A stretch of 64,000 bases of DNA from Pseudomonas azotoformans (GTDB taxonomy: Bacteria; Pseudomonadota; Gammaproteobacteria; Pseudomonadales; Pseudomonadaceae), in contig NZ_CP014546.1 in the NCBI RefSeq assembly GCF_001579805.1, positions 4,898,001 through 4,962,000 on the forward strand, given 5' to 3'. Below the pieces are notes generated by a model. The model saw only the letters and a list, made by a program, of their open reading frames with translations, was not told the DNA's origin and did no database searches. Each line of letters opens with the position of its first letter. Positions within the stretch are counted from its first letter, which is position 1. This document shows, piece after piece, positions 54,571 to 63,743 of the stretch. Position numbers and translations under genes: made by a program.

Positions 54571-55022
54571 GCCGTCACGTGCCAAGCATCGAGCAACTCA
54601 CGGAGTTGAGCTTGCCTGCGCCGGTCAGTTACTGGCCGCAGACCTGGGGCTGGGGCGTGTTGCTGGGCGTTGTGGTGCTGGCGTTGCTGGTGCTGGCAGG
54701 CCGCAAATGGTTGCGCTGGCGGCGTGATGCCTACCGGCGTGAAGCGCTGGTGCGGCTGGACACCTTGGAAGACCTGCGCGAGCTGCCCGAACTGCTCAAG
54801 CGCGTCGCGCTGTCGATGCCGCTCCCTGTGGAAGAACAGCAACGTATCCCGACCTTGCATGGCGCCGAGTGGCAAGCCTTCCTGCAACGCCACGCCAGAG
54901 GTCCGATTCCCGACGACCTCGCTCAACGGCTGGCCCAGATGGCCTACGGCACAGCGTCGCAGGACCCGCAACTGTTGGCCCAGTGCAAGGCCTGGGTGGA
55001 GCAACACCATGTGGCAGCTTGA
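54567..55022 (+). CDS. DUF4381 family membrane protein
   Basis: 151 residues: LSLPAPVSYWPQTWGWGVLLGVVVLALLVLAGRKWLRWRRDAYRREAL is the typical DUF4381 start with one membrane helix (about 28-46) and a cytoplasmic helical tail. Start GTG overlaps the DUF58 stop (GTGA). Constant member of MoxR/Bat operons; function unknown. Confidence 0.88.
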   Translation: MSRHVPSIEQLTELSLPAPVSYWPQTWGWGVLLGVVVLALLVLAGRKWLRWRRDAYRREALVRLDTLEDLRELPELLKRVALSMPLPVEEQQRIPTLHGAEWQAFLQRHARGPIPDDLAQRLAQMAYGTASQDPQLLAQCKAWVEQHHVAA

Positions 55023-56001
55023 CTATCCCTGGCTGCTATTGATGCTGCCGATGCCGTGGTTGGCCTACCGCTACCTGCCGGTGTATCGCGAAGCGCGCAG
55101 TGCGGTGCGCGTGCCGTTTTTCGGCGGCATGCGCCAGGCGGTCGGTGAAGCGTCTAACCGCAGCGCCCGGACTCATCGCAGCCAGTTGCTGCTCAATCTG
55201 CTGGTGTGGGCGTTGCTGGTGCTGGCGGTCGCCCGGCCGGTCTGGGTGGAAAAACCCATCGAACGCCAACAACCGGTGCGCGACCTGATGCTGGCCATCG
55301 ATATCTCCCAATCCATGGAAACCGAGGACTTTACCGACGCCAACGGCCACAAGATCGACCGCCTGGCCGCCGTCAAACAGGTGGTGCATGGCTTTATCCA
55401 GCAGCGCAAGAACGACCGTATCGGCCTGATCCTGTTCGGCAGCGGCGCCTACCCCCAGGCCCCCTTGACCCTCGACCATGCCAGCCTATCGCTGTTATTG
55501 GACGACAGCGGCATCGGCATGGCCGGGCCGAACACCGCTATCGGCGACGCCATTGGCCTTGGCCTCAAGCTGCTGGACCAGGCCCATGAACCGGAAAAAG
55601 TGCTGATCCTGCTCACCGATGGCAATGACACCAGCAGTGCAATCACTGCGGACCACGCCGCCGACATGGCCGCTGCCAAGGGCGTGATCATCCACACCAT
55701 CGGCATCGGCGACCCGCAGGCCAGCGGCGAAGCCAAGGTCAACCTCAACGCCTTGCAAGACATTGCCAGCGCCACCGGCGGGCATTACTTCCGTGCCGAG
55801 GACCGCGACAGCCTGGATCAGGTCTACGCCACGCTCGACAGGATCACACCGCATCAGGTGAAAACCCTCAGCCATCAGCCCAAGCGCGACCTGTTCTGGT
55901 GGCCGCTGTGTGCCGCGCTGATCGTGTTGGTGGTGTATCACCTGATCGCCGCGATGTGGCCGCATCGATGGAAACGGGAGCGTGCTGATGGACTTCAGTG
56001 A
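55009..56001 (+). CDS. BatA-like VWA-domain membrane protein
   Basis: 330 residues: N-terminal membrane helix, BatA start WQLDYPWLLLMLPMPWLAY, second helix LLLNLLVWALLVLAVARPVW. A VWA domain follows with an intact MIDAS (DLMLAIDISQSMETEDF, LDHASL Thr region, LLTDGNDTS), then a C-terminal helix. Probably binds metal and partner proteins in the periplasm. Its start overlaps DUF4381 by 14 bases. Confidence 0.9.
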   Translation: MWQLDYPWLLLMLPMPWLAYRYLPVYREARSAVRVPFFGGMRQAVGEASNRSARTHRSQLLLNLLVWALLVLAVARPVWVEKPIERQQPVRDLMLAIDISQSMETEDFTDANGHKIDRLAAVKQVVHGFIQQRKNDRIGLILFGSGAYPQAPLTLDHASLSLLLDDSGIGMAGPNTAIGDAIGLGLKLLDQAHEPEKVLILLTDGNDTSSAITADHAADMAAAKGVIIHTIGIGDPQASGEAKVNLNALQDIASATGGHYFRAEDRDSLDQVYATLDRITPHQVKTLSHQPKRDLFWWPLCAALIVLVVYHLIAAMWPHRWKRERADGLQ

Positions 56002-57442
56002 CCTCCACTTTCTGCGTCCTGCCTGGCTGTTGTTGACGATTATGGGCGTACTGCTGCCGTGGGTGTGGCAGCGCAGCCGTGATCTGCAGCGCCGCCTGCG
56101 CGGCACGATCGCCCCGCACCTGTTGCCGCATTTACTGCTCACGCCGAACGATCCCCATCGCCTGCGCCCGGTGCATTTAGCGAGTGCGTTGCTGGTCGTC
56201 GGTGCCTTCGCCGCTGCGGGACCGACCTGGCAGCAGGACCGCCCGGATTTCCTTGAGAACCGTGCACCGCTGATCATCGCCGTGGACCTGTCAGCGTCCA
56301 TGGACACCGCCGATGTGCCGCCCACGCGCCTCACCGCCGCCAAACACAAGCTGCATGACCTGGTCGAGCGCCGCAAAGGCGCGCGCACCGCGTTGCTGGT
56401 CTACGCCGGCAGCGCCCATCTGGTGTTACCGCCCACCGATGATCCGGCCTTGCTCGATACCTTCATTCAGGCATTGGGCACCGACTTGATCAGCAAGAGC
56501 GGCAAGGATCTGGCCGGCGTGATCGAACAGGCCAAGCGCCTGTTGCAGCAATCGCCCGGCACCTTGCTGCTGGTGACGGATGGCGCCGATGTCGCCCAAC
56601 TGCCCGCCCTCAAGGACAATGCGCTGCAAATCCTGATCCTGGCCCTTGGCAGCAGTCCTACGCTCAAGCCATTGGCCTCGGCCCTGAAGGCACCGCTGGG
56701 CAGCCTGACCCTGAATGACGATGATCTGGACTGGATCGAACTGCACGCCCAGCAGCACTTCCAGAACGTCGACGAGCAGCAACGTCTGTTGCAATGGAAA
56801 GACGCCGGCTATTGGCTGTGCTGGCCGTTACTGCTGTTGGCGTTGTTGAGTGTGCGCAAGGGCTGGAGCCTGAACTGGACGGCAGTGGTGCTGCTCGGCC
56901 TGCTGCTGCCGCCGACGCAAGCCGAGGCCAATCCGTTCATGACGCCCGATCAGCAAGGCCGCTGGGCCTTCGAGCACCATCATTACCCGCAGGCCGCCGC
57001 GTTGTTCGTCGACCCTTACTGGAAAGGCATCGCCGCCTACAACGCCGCCGATTACGAGCTGGCCCAAACCACCTTCGCCGCCCTGCATACCGCGCAAGCA
57101 GCGTTCTATCTGGGCAATATCCATGTGCGTCGCTTCAAGTTCGATGACGCCATCGCGGCCTATCAGCAAGCCTTGCGGTTGCAACCCGACTTCCCCGAAG
57201 CCACGGCCAACCTGGCCCTGGCGATTGCGCTGAAAACAGACACCGAAAGCGCGGCGAACAACACGCCGCAGGTCAAGCCGGATGAGATCAAGTTCGATAA
57301 AGCGCCGGGCAAGGGGCAGAGCAAAGCGATTCAGACCCAACAGGCGAATAATGACGCCCTGTGGTTGCAGAACCTGACCACGTCACCGGCCAACTTTCTG
57401 CGCCGCAAATTCAGCTTGCAAGACCAGGAGGCGCGACCATGA
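55988..57442 (+). CDS. BatB-like VWA protein fused to TPR domain
   Basis: 484 residues. Membrane helices at about 12-30 and 60-76, VWA domain with MIDAS IIAVDLSASMDTAD and LLLVTDGAD, further membrane helices (about 280-315), then a periplasmic TPR region (NAADYELAQTTF, FDDAIAAYQQALRLQPDFPEATANLALAI) and a polar tail. Combines BatB and BatC functions in one chain. ATG at 55988 overlaps the BatA-like gene by 14 bases. Confidence 0.9.
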   Translation: MDFSDLHFLRPAWLLLTIMGVLLPWVWQRSRDLQRRLRGTIAPHLLPHLLLTPNDPHRLRPVHLASALLVVGAFAAAGPTWQQDRPDFLENRAPLIIAVDLSASMDTADVPPTRLTAAKHKLHDLVERRKGARTALLVYAGSAHLVLPPTDDPALLDTFIQALGTDLISKSGKDLAGVIEQAKRLLQQSPGTLLLVTDGADVAQLPALKDNALQILILALGSSPTLKPLASALKAPLGSLTLNDDDLDWIELHAQQHFQNVDEQQRLLQWKDAGYWLCWPLLLLALLSVRKGWSLNWTAVVLLGLLLPPTQAEANPFMTPDQQGRWAFEHHHYPQAAALFVDPYWKGIAAYNAADYELAQTTFAALHTAQAAFYLGNIHVRRFKFDDAIAAYQQALRLQPDFPEATANLALAIALKTDTESAANNTPQVKPDEIKFDKAPGKGQSKAIQTQQANNDALWLQNLTTSPANFLRRKFSLQDQEARP

Positions 57443-58488
57443 AGCGCTACTGGGGCGTGTTGCTGTTGGTGTCGGGGCCGTTATGGGCGGCCGAACCGCA
57501 ATTACGGGTGAACGCGCAATTGATCCCCGGTGCATCAGTCGTCGTGGGCGAGCAGTTGCAGGTACAGGTGGATGTGCTGACGGATACCTGGTTCACCGCC
57601 GCCGCGACATTGCCGGACCTGAAACTGGCGGGCGCGCGCGTACAGCAACCGGGGGGCGAGGCCGAGCACACCACACAGGTGATCGACGGGCAAACCTTCT
57701 ACGGGATGCGCTACGCCTACCTGATCACGCCGACGACGGCGCAACACTTCAGCGTGCCCGCGCTGACGGTGAGTGCCCAACCGGGCCAGGCCAGCGCGCC
57801 ATTGAGTGCGCAGAGTGCGCCGCTGACCTTCGAGGCCGTCCAGCCGTCAGGGTTTGCGCCCGGCGAGCCCGTGTTGGTCGCCAGTGGCCTGCGCTTGAAC
57901 CAGACACTTGCGGCCGGCGATCTCAAGGTTGGCGACAGCGTGACCCGTACAGTGACCCTTCAAGCCGACAACACGCCAGGGCTGTCGCTGCCACCGCCTG
58001 CTGCGGCTGACATCAGCGGGCTGCGCCGATACCCGCAGGCGCCTGCCATCAGCAACCTGGATGACGGACGCGGCACCGTCACCGGCGGCCAACGCATCGA
58101 TCACTTGGTGTATCGCGTGGAAAAAGGCGGCCATTACACCCTGCCCGCCCTCCAGCTGAAATGGTGGGACAGCCGCAACCATCGCCTGCAAATCGCGCAG
58201 TTACCCGCGCTGACATTCAAGGCCCAGGCTACCCGCGCCTACACGCCGACCTTTTCCGTCACCGACGACCTCAAGGCGCTCGGGCAGCACGCACGCTGGC
58301 AGCTGTCGCGGCATTTGCTGGGATGGATGGCGGCCATCGTCGTGCTGGTGCTGGCGGCTTATCTGATCCGTACCCTATGGCCCCGCCTGCGGTCATTGTG
58401 GCGAAAGGCATGGCCAGCATTGCGCTGGGCCTGTCGTCAACTACGCTTGGTTCCACTGAACCCTCGTCACGAAAAGGACTTCCCATGA
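57439..58488 (+). CDS. BatD-like protein
   Basis: 349 residues: signal peptide (WGVLLLVSGPLWAAE), periplasmic Ig-like BatD domains (VVGEQLQVQVDVLTDTWF, YAYLITPTTAQHFSVPALTVSA), and a C-terminal membrane helix (about 293-313) with a basic tail. ATGA overlap with the preceding gene. Anchored partner of the BatA/BatB VWA proteins. Confidence 0.85.
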   Translation: MKRYWGVLLLVSGPLWAAEPQLRVNAQLIPGASVVVGEQLQVQVDVLTDTWFTAAATLPDLKLAGARVQQPGGEAEHTTQVIDGQTFYGMRYAYLITPTTAQHFSVPALTVSAQPGQASAPLSAQSAPLTFEAVQPSGFAPGEPVLVASGLRLNQTLAAGDLKVGDSVTRTVTLQADNTPGLSLPPPAAADISGLRRYPQAPAISNLDDGRGTVTGGQRIDHLVYRVEKGGHYTLPALQLKWWDSRNHRLQIAQLPALTFKAQATRAYTPTFSVTDDLKALGQHARWQLSRHLLGWMAAIVVLVLAAYLIRTLWPRLRSLWRKAWPALRWACRQLRLVPLNPRHEKDFP

Positions 58489-59486
58489 CGTCGCTGCGTT
58501 CTGCCCTGCCCCTTCTCCTCCTCTTGAGCCTGCCTGCCCTGGCGGCCGATCCGCTGCCGTCATGGAACGAAGGCCCGAACAAAAAGCAGATCATTGAGTT
58601 CGTCCAGGTGGTGACCGCCGAAGGCTCCAAGGACTACGTGAAGCCCGCCGAACGCATCGCCGTGTTCGACAACGACGGCACGCTGTGGACCGAGCAACCG
58701 GCGTACTTCGAAGTGCTGTTCGCCTTTGACGAGGTCAAGCGCCTGGCGCCGCAGCATCCGGAATGGAAAACTACGCAGCCCTTCCAGGCCGTGCTCGAAG
58801 GCGACCACAAGGCCCTTGCCGCTGCCGGCATGGACGGCTTGTTGAAAATCATCGGCGCCACCCACACTGGGGTCAGCACCGAAGCCTTCATCGACAACGC
58901 CAGGAACTGGCTCAAGCAGGCCCGTCACCCCAAGACCGGCAAGCCGTTCGACCAGATGATCTACCAGCCCATGCTGGAAATGCTCGACTACCTGCGCAGT
59001 CAGCAATTCAAGACCTACATCGTCTCCGGGGGCGATACCGCCTTCATGCGCGCCTTCGCCGAAGAGGTGTATGGCGTGCCGCCTGAGCAGGTGATCGGCT
59101 CCAACTTCGTCACCCAACTCCAGCTCAAGGACGGCAAGCCGCAAGTGCTGCGCACCGCCAAGCTGGCACACAACGACGACGGCCCAGGCAAGCCGGAAAG
59201 CATCGACGCCATCATCGGGCGTCGGCCGATCCTGGCCTTCGGCAACTCCGACGGCGACCTGCAAATGCTGCAATGGACCGCCGCCGGCCCTGGCAAACGC
59301 TTGATGGGCCTGGTGCATCACACCGATGCCCAGCGCGAATGGGCCTACGACCGCAATTCTCAGGTGGGGCGCCTGGACAAGGCACTGGACCTGGCCAAGC
59401 AACAGCAGTGGACCGTGGTGGATATGGCAAGCGACTGGGGCCGTATCTATCCGTTCGATCCAGCTGTGCAAGTGAAGGTGCAATAA
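58485..59486 (+). CDS. Secreted HAD-superfamily phosphatase-like protein
   Basis: 333 residues; signal peptide LLLLLSLPALAAD. HAD motifs: I, VFDNDGTLW (nucleophile Asp and acid/base Asp); II, TYIVSGGDTAFM; III and IV, ILAFGNSDGDLQML. A helical cap lies between motifs I and II. Periplasmic phosphomonoesterase-like enzyme; substrate unknown. The ATG overlaps the BatD-like stop (ATGA), so it is the seventh gene of the operon. Confidence 0.88.
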   Translation: MTSLRSALPLLLLLSLPALAADPLPSWNEGPNKKQIIEFVQVVTAEGSKDYVKPAERIAVFDNDGTLWTEQPAYFEVLFAFDEVKRLAPQHPEWKTTQPFQAVLEGDHKALAAAGMDGLLKIIGATHTGVSTEAFIDNARNWLKQARHPKTGKPFDQMIYQPMLEMLDYLRSQQFKTYIVSGGDTAFMRAFAEEVYGVPPEQVIGSNFVTQLQLKDGKPQVLRTAKLAHNDDGPGKPESIDAIIGRRPILAFGNSDGDLQMLQWTAAGPGKRLMGLVHHTDAQREWAYDRNSQVGRLDKALDLAKQQQWTVVDMASDWGRIYPFDPAVQVKVQ

Positions 59487-59562
59487 GAAAAGACGTCGCG
59501 ATGGACTGTTAAAAACGTTGGTCGCAGGCAATGCGACTCAAGCCCTAAAAGGAGCAAGTCTT

Positions 59563-61149
59563 ATGACTCGCATACGTAAGTGGCTGCCGAAACTCGCCCT
59601 GGTGGCGGTTTCGGTGATCGGCGCCTCGGCATCCGCCTGGGCGGCCGAAAAGCCGAATATCCTGGTGATCTTCGGCGATGACATCGGGCAAACCAATATC
59701 AGCGCCTATTCCATGGGCGTGGTTGGCTACAAGACCCCGAATATCGACCGTATCGCCAAAGAAGGCATGATGTTCACCGACTACTACGCGGAGAACAGCT
59801 GCACCGCGGGGCGTTCGTCCTTCATCACTGGCCAGACGCCGTTGCGCACGGGCCTGTCGAAGGTGGGCGCCCCCGGTGCATCGGTGGGTTTGCAAAAACG
59901 CGATATCACCATTGCCCAGGCGCTTAAATCCCTGGGGTATGCCACCGGGCAATTCGGCAAGAACCACTTGGGCGACAAGGACGAATACCTGCCGACCAAC
60001 CACGGTTTCGACGAGTTTTTCGGCAACCTCTATCACCTCAACGCCGAGGAAGAGCCGGAACGTCCCTATTGGCCCAAGGACGATGCGGAGTTCGTCAAGG
60101 CTAACTCCCCGCGCGGGGTGATCCACAGCTTCGCCGATGGCAAGATCGAAGACACCGGCGCCTTGACCACCAAGCGCATGGAAACCATCGACGACGAAAC
60201 CACCGCGGCGGCCCAGGCGTTCATCAAGAAACAAGCCGAAGCCAACAAACCGTTCTTCGTGTGGATGAACACCACGCGCATGCACTTGTTCACCCATGTA
60301 CGCGAATCGATGAAGGGCCAGAGCGGCATGCCCGGCAACGAATACGCGGACGGCATGGTGGAGCACGACGGTGACGTGGGCAAACTCCTGCAAACCCTCG
60401 ACGACCTGAAGATCGCCGACAACACCATCGTGGTCTACACCACCGATAACGGGCCGAACCAGTTCTCTTGGCCGGACGCGGCGACGACGCCGTTCCGTAA
60501 CGAGAAGAACTCCAACTGGGAAGGTGCCTATCGAGTGCCGGCGATGATTCGTTGGCCGGGCAAGATCAAGCCCGCCGAGGTCTCCAACGAGATGTTCTCG
60601 GGCATGGACTGGTTCCCCACGCTGCTGGCCGCAGCCGGTGACAGTGACGTGAAAGGCAAGTTGCTCAAGGGCTGGGCTCCCGTGACCGGAGGCAGCAACT
60701 TCAAGGTGCATCTGGATGGGTTCAACCAACTGCCCTACCTGACCGGCCAAGAACCGAAGGGCGCACGCGACGAGTTCTACTACTTCAACGATGACGGGGT
60801 CTTGGTGTCCGCGCGTTTTGGCAACTGGAAGGCGGTGTATTGCGAACAGCGGGCACCGGGTGGGTTCAAGGTGTGGAGCGAGCCGTTCGTGTGCCTGCGG
60901 GTGCCGAAGATCCTCAACCTGCGCATGGACCCTTATGAGCGGGCTGATGTGGTCTCCGATCAGTATTACGACTGGAGCACCAAAAACGTCTATCTGGTCG
61001 CGGTGGCGGTGACCAAATCGGCCAAGTTCCTCGAAACCTTTATCGAGTACCCGCCCAGCCAGAAACCGGCCAGCTTCAGTATCGACCAGATTCGAGCGGG
61101 CGTGGATGCGAAGATTGCCGAGAAGATGAAAGCGCAACCTGCGCCATAG
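59563..61149 (+). CDS. Periplasmic arylsulfatase
   Basis: 528 residues; signal peptide ending ASAWAAE. Alkaline-phosphatase-fold sulfatase: metal-binding Asp39-Asp40 in VIFGDDIGQTN, the modifiable Cys80 in SCTAGRSSFITG, GKNHLGD, and VVYTTDNGPN. Cys80 should become formylglycine; the motif is C-T-A-G-R, with Ala where Pro is usual. Ribosome site AAAGGAG 7-8 bases upstream. Ends at a strong terminator. Confidence 0.92.
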   Translation: MTRIRKWLPKLALVAVSVIGASASAWAAEKPNILVIFGDDIGQTNISAYSMGVVGYKTPNIDRIAKEGMMFTDYYAENSCTAGRSSFITGQTPLRTGLSKVGAPGASVGLQKRDITIAQALKSLGYATGQFGKNHLGDKDEYLPTNHGFDEFFGNLYHLNAEEEPERPYWPKDDAEFVKANSPRGVIHSFADGKIEDTGALTTKRMETIDDETTAAAQAFIKKQAEANKPFFVWMNTTRMHLFTHVRESMKGQSGMPGNEYADGMVEHDGDVGKLLQTLDDLKIADNTIVVYTTDNGPNQFSWPDAATTPFRNEKNSNWEGAYRVPAMIRWPGKIKPAEVSNEMFSGMDWFPTLLAAAGDSDVKGKLLKGWAPVTGGSNFKVHLDGFNQLPYLTGQEPKGARDEFYYFNDDGVLVSARFGNWKAVYCEQRAPGGFKVWSEPFVCLRVPKILNLRMDPYERADVVSDQYYDWSTKNVYLVAVAVTKSAKFLETFIEYPPSQKPASFSIDQIRAGVDAKIAEKMKAQPAP

Positions 61150-61155
61150 TGATCC

Positions 61156-61179
61156 AAGGCCGCCCACTCGGGCGGCCTT
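61156..61179 (+). terminator. Rho-independent terminator after the arylsulfatase gene
   Basis: Ten-base stem AAGGCCGCCC, loop ACTC, GGGCGGCCTT, then CTTT. Lies six bases after the stop codon. Confidence 0.85.
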
Positions 61180-61207
61180 CTTTAGGGTTGATAGAAGGTT
61201 CATCGCA

Positions 61208-63700
61208 ATGTTGTCACGCACCGCCAGCAAGCCCATTGAAACCACCGCAACCCTCTCGATCCTGATCCCCGCCCTCCTCCTGTTCCTCTCCGGCGGTGCG
61301 GCCTTGGTGTATCAGGTGCTATGGATCAAGCAACTGTCCCTGGTGGTGGGCGTCGAGGTGTATGCAATTACCGCTGGCATCAGTGCGTTTTTTGCCGGGC
61401 TGGCATTGGGCGGCTGGCTGTTCGGACGTTTGGCGGACCGCTTCGCGCGGCCGCTGTTGTTGTATGCAGGTCTGGAATTACTGGTTGCTTTGCTCGGGGT
61501 GGGCGCAACGCTGGCCCTGGGCGTGGCGGCCGAACCGTTTGCCTGGTTGGAACACCGCATTGGCCTGCTGGCCTGGGCGTTGCCGTTTGCCCTGGTCGGG
61601 CTGCCGGCGGTGTTGATGGGCGGCACGTTGCCGGTACTGGTGCGCTCGCTGGGCATCGACGCCAAGGGCTTGAGCCAGGCGGGTGGACGCCTCTACGCGG
61701 CCAACACCGCCGGGGCGATTGTCGGGACGTTGCTCACGGCATTTGTATTGATTGCCCAGTTTGGCGTGCGCAGCAGTGCGCTTGTGGCGGCGGCGTTGAA
61801 TCTGCTCGCTGCGGTGGGGGCAGTGTTGGCGGTGCGTCATCAAGCGCCTGTTGAGATCGCGCCGGCGCGCCTTGTGCAACCGGCGCGACTGGCATTGGTG
61901 CTGTACGCCATCGCCGGTGGCGTTGCCCTCGGGTATGAAGTGGTGTGGTCGCAGTCCATCGTGCAATTCATGAGTACCCGCACGTATGCGTTCGCCGTGG
62001 TACTTGCCACCTACCTCACCGGGTTGTTCATCGGCAGCCAGTTGATGTCAGGTCGTGTAGAACGTCTTCGCGATCCCTGGGGCGTGTTCGGCCTGCTGAT
62101 CGCGGGTGCAGGCTTGGTGGCGCTGCTGGAAATCGCCCTGTTGGGGCGCTGGCTGGTACTGCTGCAAACCCAGGCTGAAGCACTGGTGCTGGGCCTGGGC
62201 GCAAGCGAACTGCCGGGCATGAGCGCACGTTTTGCGGTGGCGGCACTGTGCATCGTGTTTGTGCCGACCTTGCTGCTGGGCGCAGCGTTTCCCGTGGCGT
62301 TGCGCTTGAGTGTGGGCAATCGGCATGTCGGCCGTGACGTCGGCGCGGTGGTGGCCTTCAACACCTTGGGCGGGATTATCGGGGTGATGCTGTGCGGCTT
62401 TGTGCTGATCCCGTGGTTGGGGTTGGTACGGACCTTGGGCGTGTTGGCGGTGGTGGCTGGCGTCGTGGGGTATCTGGCGGTACGCCGTGGCCAGGGTGTT
62501 AAAAAAGGTCGGCGGCAAGCGGTGATTGCACTGGGGTTGGTGTCGCTAGCGGTCGCACTGCTGACCCCAATGGATCGCTTGGCCAAATTGCTGCCTGGTG
62601 CACGCAACGCCAGCCTGGCGTTTTACCAGGAAGGCCGTGGCGCGACGGTGGCAGTCGTTACCCAGGGCCAAGGAGCGCGGGCGTTTCAGCGGCTGTATAT
62701 CCAGGGCGTCTCCAACACGGGAGACGCCATGCCGTCGCTGCGTTATATGCGGGTCCAGGCGCTGTTGCCGCTGCTGATTCACAACGCCGAGCCCAAGTCT
62801 GCACTGGTGATCGGCTTCGGCACCGGCATCACGGCGGGTGCGCTATTGCGCTATCCAGGCCTGGAACATCGGGTGGTCGCTGAACTCCTGCCAGCGGTGG
62901 TGCAAGCCGCCCCCTTGTTCAAAGGCAACTTCAATGCCGCCAGCGATCCAGGCATCGACTTGCGCTTGCGCGACGGTCGCCAGGAACTGCTGCGCAACCC
63001 GCAAGCCTACGACCTGATCACCCTGGAACCCCCGCCACCCTCCGCTGCCGGCGTGGTGAACCTGTATTCCCAGGACTTCTATGACTTAGCGGCGACGCGC
63101 CTCGAGAAAAACGGCTTGCTCGCCCAATGGCTGCCGCTGCCGACGCAAAACATCGACGACTCCCGCGCCTTGGTGCGCAGCTTCCTCAACGTGTTCCCGT
63201 ACGCGTCGCTGTGGACCAGCGAGTTCCATGAGATGCTGCTGGTGGGCTCCCTGGAGCCGATCACCCTGGATGTACAACGCATACGCCAACGATTTGAGGA
63301 TCAGGGCGTGCGCAGCGCCCTGGCGGACGTGGGTATCGATTCGGCGGCGACTCTGCTGGCAACCTGGGTCACTGATCGCCAGGGCCTTGAACGATTTGCC
63401 GGGGATACGTTGCCGGTCACCGACGATCAACCGCGCATTGAGTACGCGCCGTGGGTGCGCAGCAAGGAAATCACCCGCGTACTGCCGGCCTTGCTCGATC
63501 TGCGCGTGCCCGTGCCGCTGATCCATGCGGATGAGACTTTCGCTCGCACACTGGCTGCCGAGCAGCAACGCCTGATGCAGTTCTACCGCGCCAGCCTGCA
63601 TGCCTACGACGGCGACCGGGATGCCTGGGGGCGGGATATGCGAGAGGTCATACGCGGGGACGGCGCCAATCCCTATTTCCGTTGGTTTGGCGGTCAGTGA
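61208..63700 (+). CDS. Membrane-fused spermidine-synthase-like protein
   Basis: 830 residues. The N-terminal 490 residues contain about 12-14 membrane helices of the MFS-like type found in fused MFS/spermidine synthases (ALVYQVLWIKQLSLVVGVEVYAI at the start). The C-terminal 300 residues form a SpeE-like methyltransferase fold: VIGFGTGITAGALL, LRDGRQELLRNPQAYDLITLEPPPPSAAGVVNLYSQDFYD. The usual acidic polyamine-synthase residues are partly replaced, so true aminopropyl transfer is uncertain. Separated from the sulfatase by a terminator. Confidence 0.85.
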   Translation: MLSRTASKPIETTATLSILIPALLLFLSGGAALVYQVLWIKQLSLVVGVEVYAITAGISAFFAGLALGGWLFGRLADRFARPLLLYAGLELLVALLGVGATLALGVAAEPFAWLEHRIGLLAWALPFALVGLPAVLMGGTLPVLVRSLGIDAKGLSQAGGRLYAANTAGAIVGTLLTAFVLIAQFGVRSSALVAAALNLLAAVGAVLAVRHQAPVEIAPARLVQPARLALVLYAIAGGVALGYEVVWSQSIVQFMSTRTYAFAVVLATYLTGLFIGSQLMSGRVERLRDPWGVFGLLIAGAGLVALLEIALLGRWLVLLQTQAEALVLGLGASELPGMSARFAVAALCIVFVPTLLLGAAFPVALRLSVGNRHVGRDVGAVVAFNTLGGIIGVMLCGFVLIPWLGLVRTLGVLAVVAGVVGYLAVRRGQGVKKGRRQAVIALGLVSLAVALLTPMDRLAKLLPGARNASLAFYQEGRGATVAVVTQGQGARAFQRLYIQGVSNTGDAMPSLRYMRVQALLPLLIHNAEPKSALVIGFGTGITAGALLRYPGLEHRVVAELLPAVVQAAPLFKGNFNAASDPGIDLRLRDGRQELLRNPQAYDLITLEPPPPSAAGVVNLYSQDFYDLAATRLEKNGLLAQWLPLPTQNIDDSRALVRSFLNVFPYASLWTSEFHEMLLVGSLEPITLDVQRIRQRFEDQGVRSALADVGIDSAATLLATWVTDRQGLERFAGDTLPVTDDQPRIEYAPWVRSKEITRVLPALLDLRVPVPLIHADETFARTLAAEQQRLMQFYRASLHAYDGDRDAWGRDMREVIRGDGANPYFRWFGGQ

Positions 63701-63706
63701 AGCGGT

Positions 63707-63730
63707 GGTGAGGGCGCGTAGGCCCTCACC
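63707..63730. terminator. Bidirectional terminator
   Basis: GGTGAGGGC, loop GCGTAG, GCCCTCACC, between the converging spermidine-synthase-like and DUF3313-like genes; followed by TCTT on the plus strand. Confidence 0.75.
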
Positions 63731-63743
63731 TCTTAAGGACTTT

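Noticed and set aside
59545-61245. 566-codon minus-strand frame across the sulfatase gene
   Set aside because: Shadow of the sulfatase; no ribosome site or family features.
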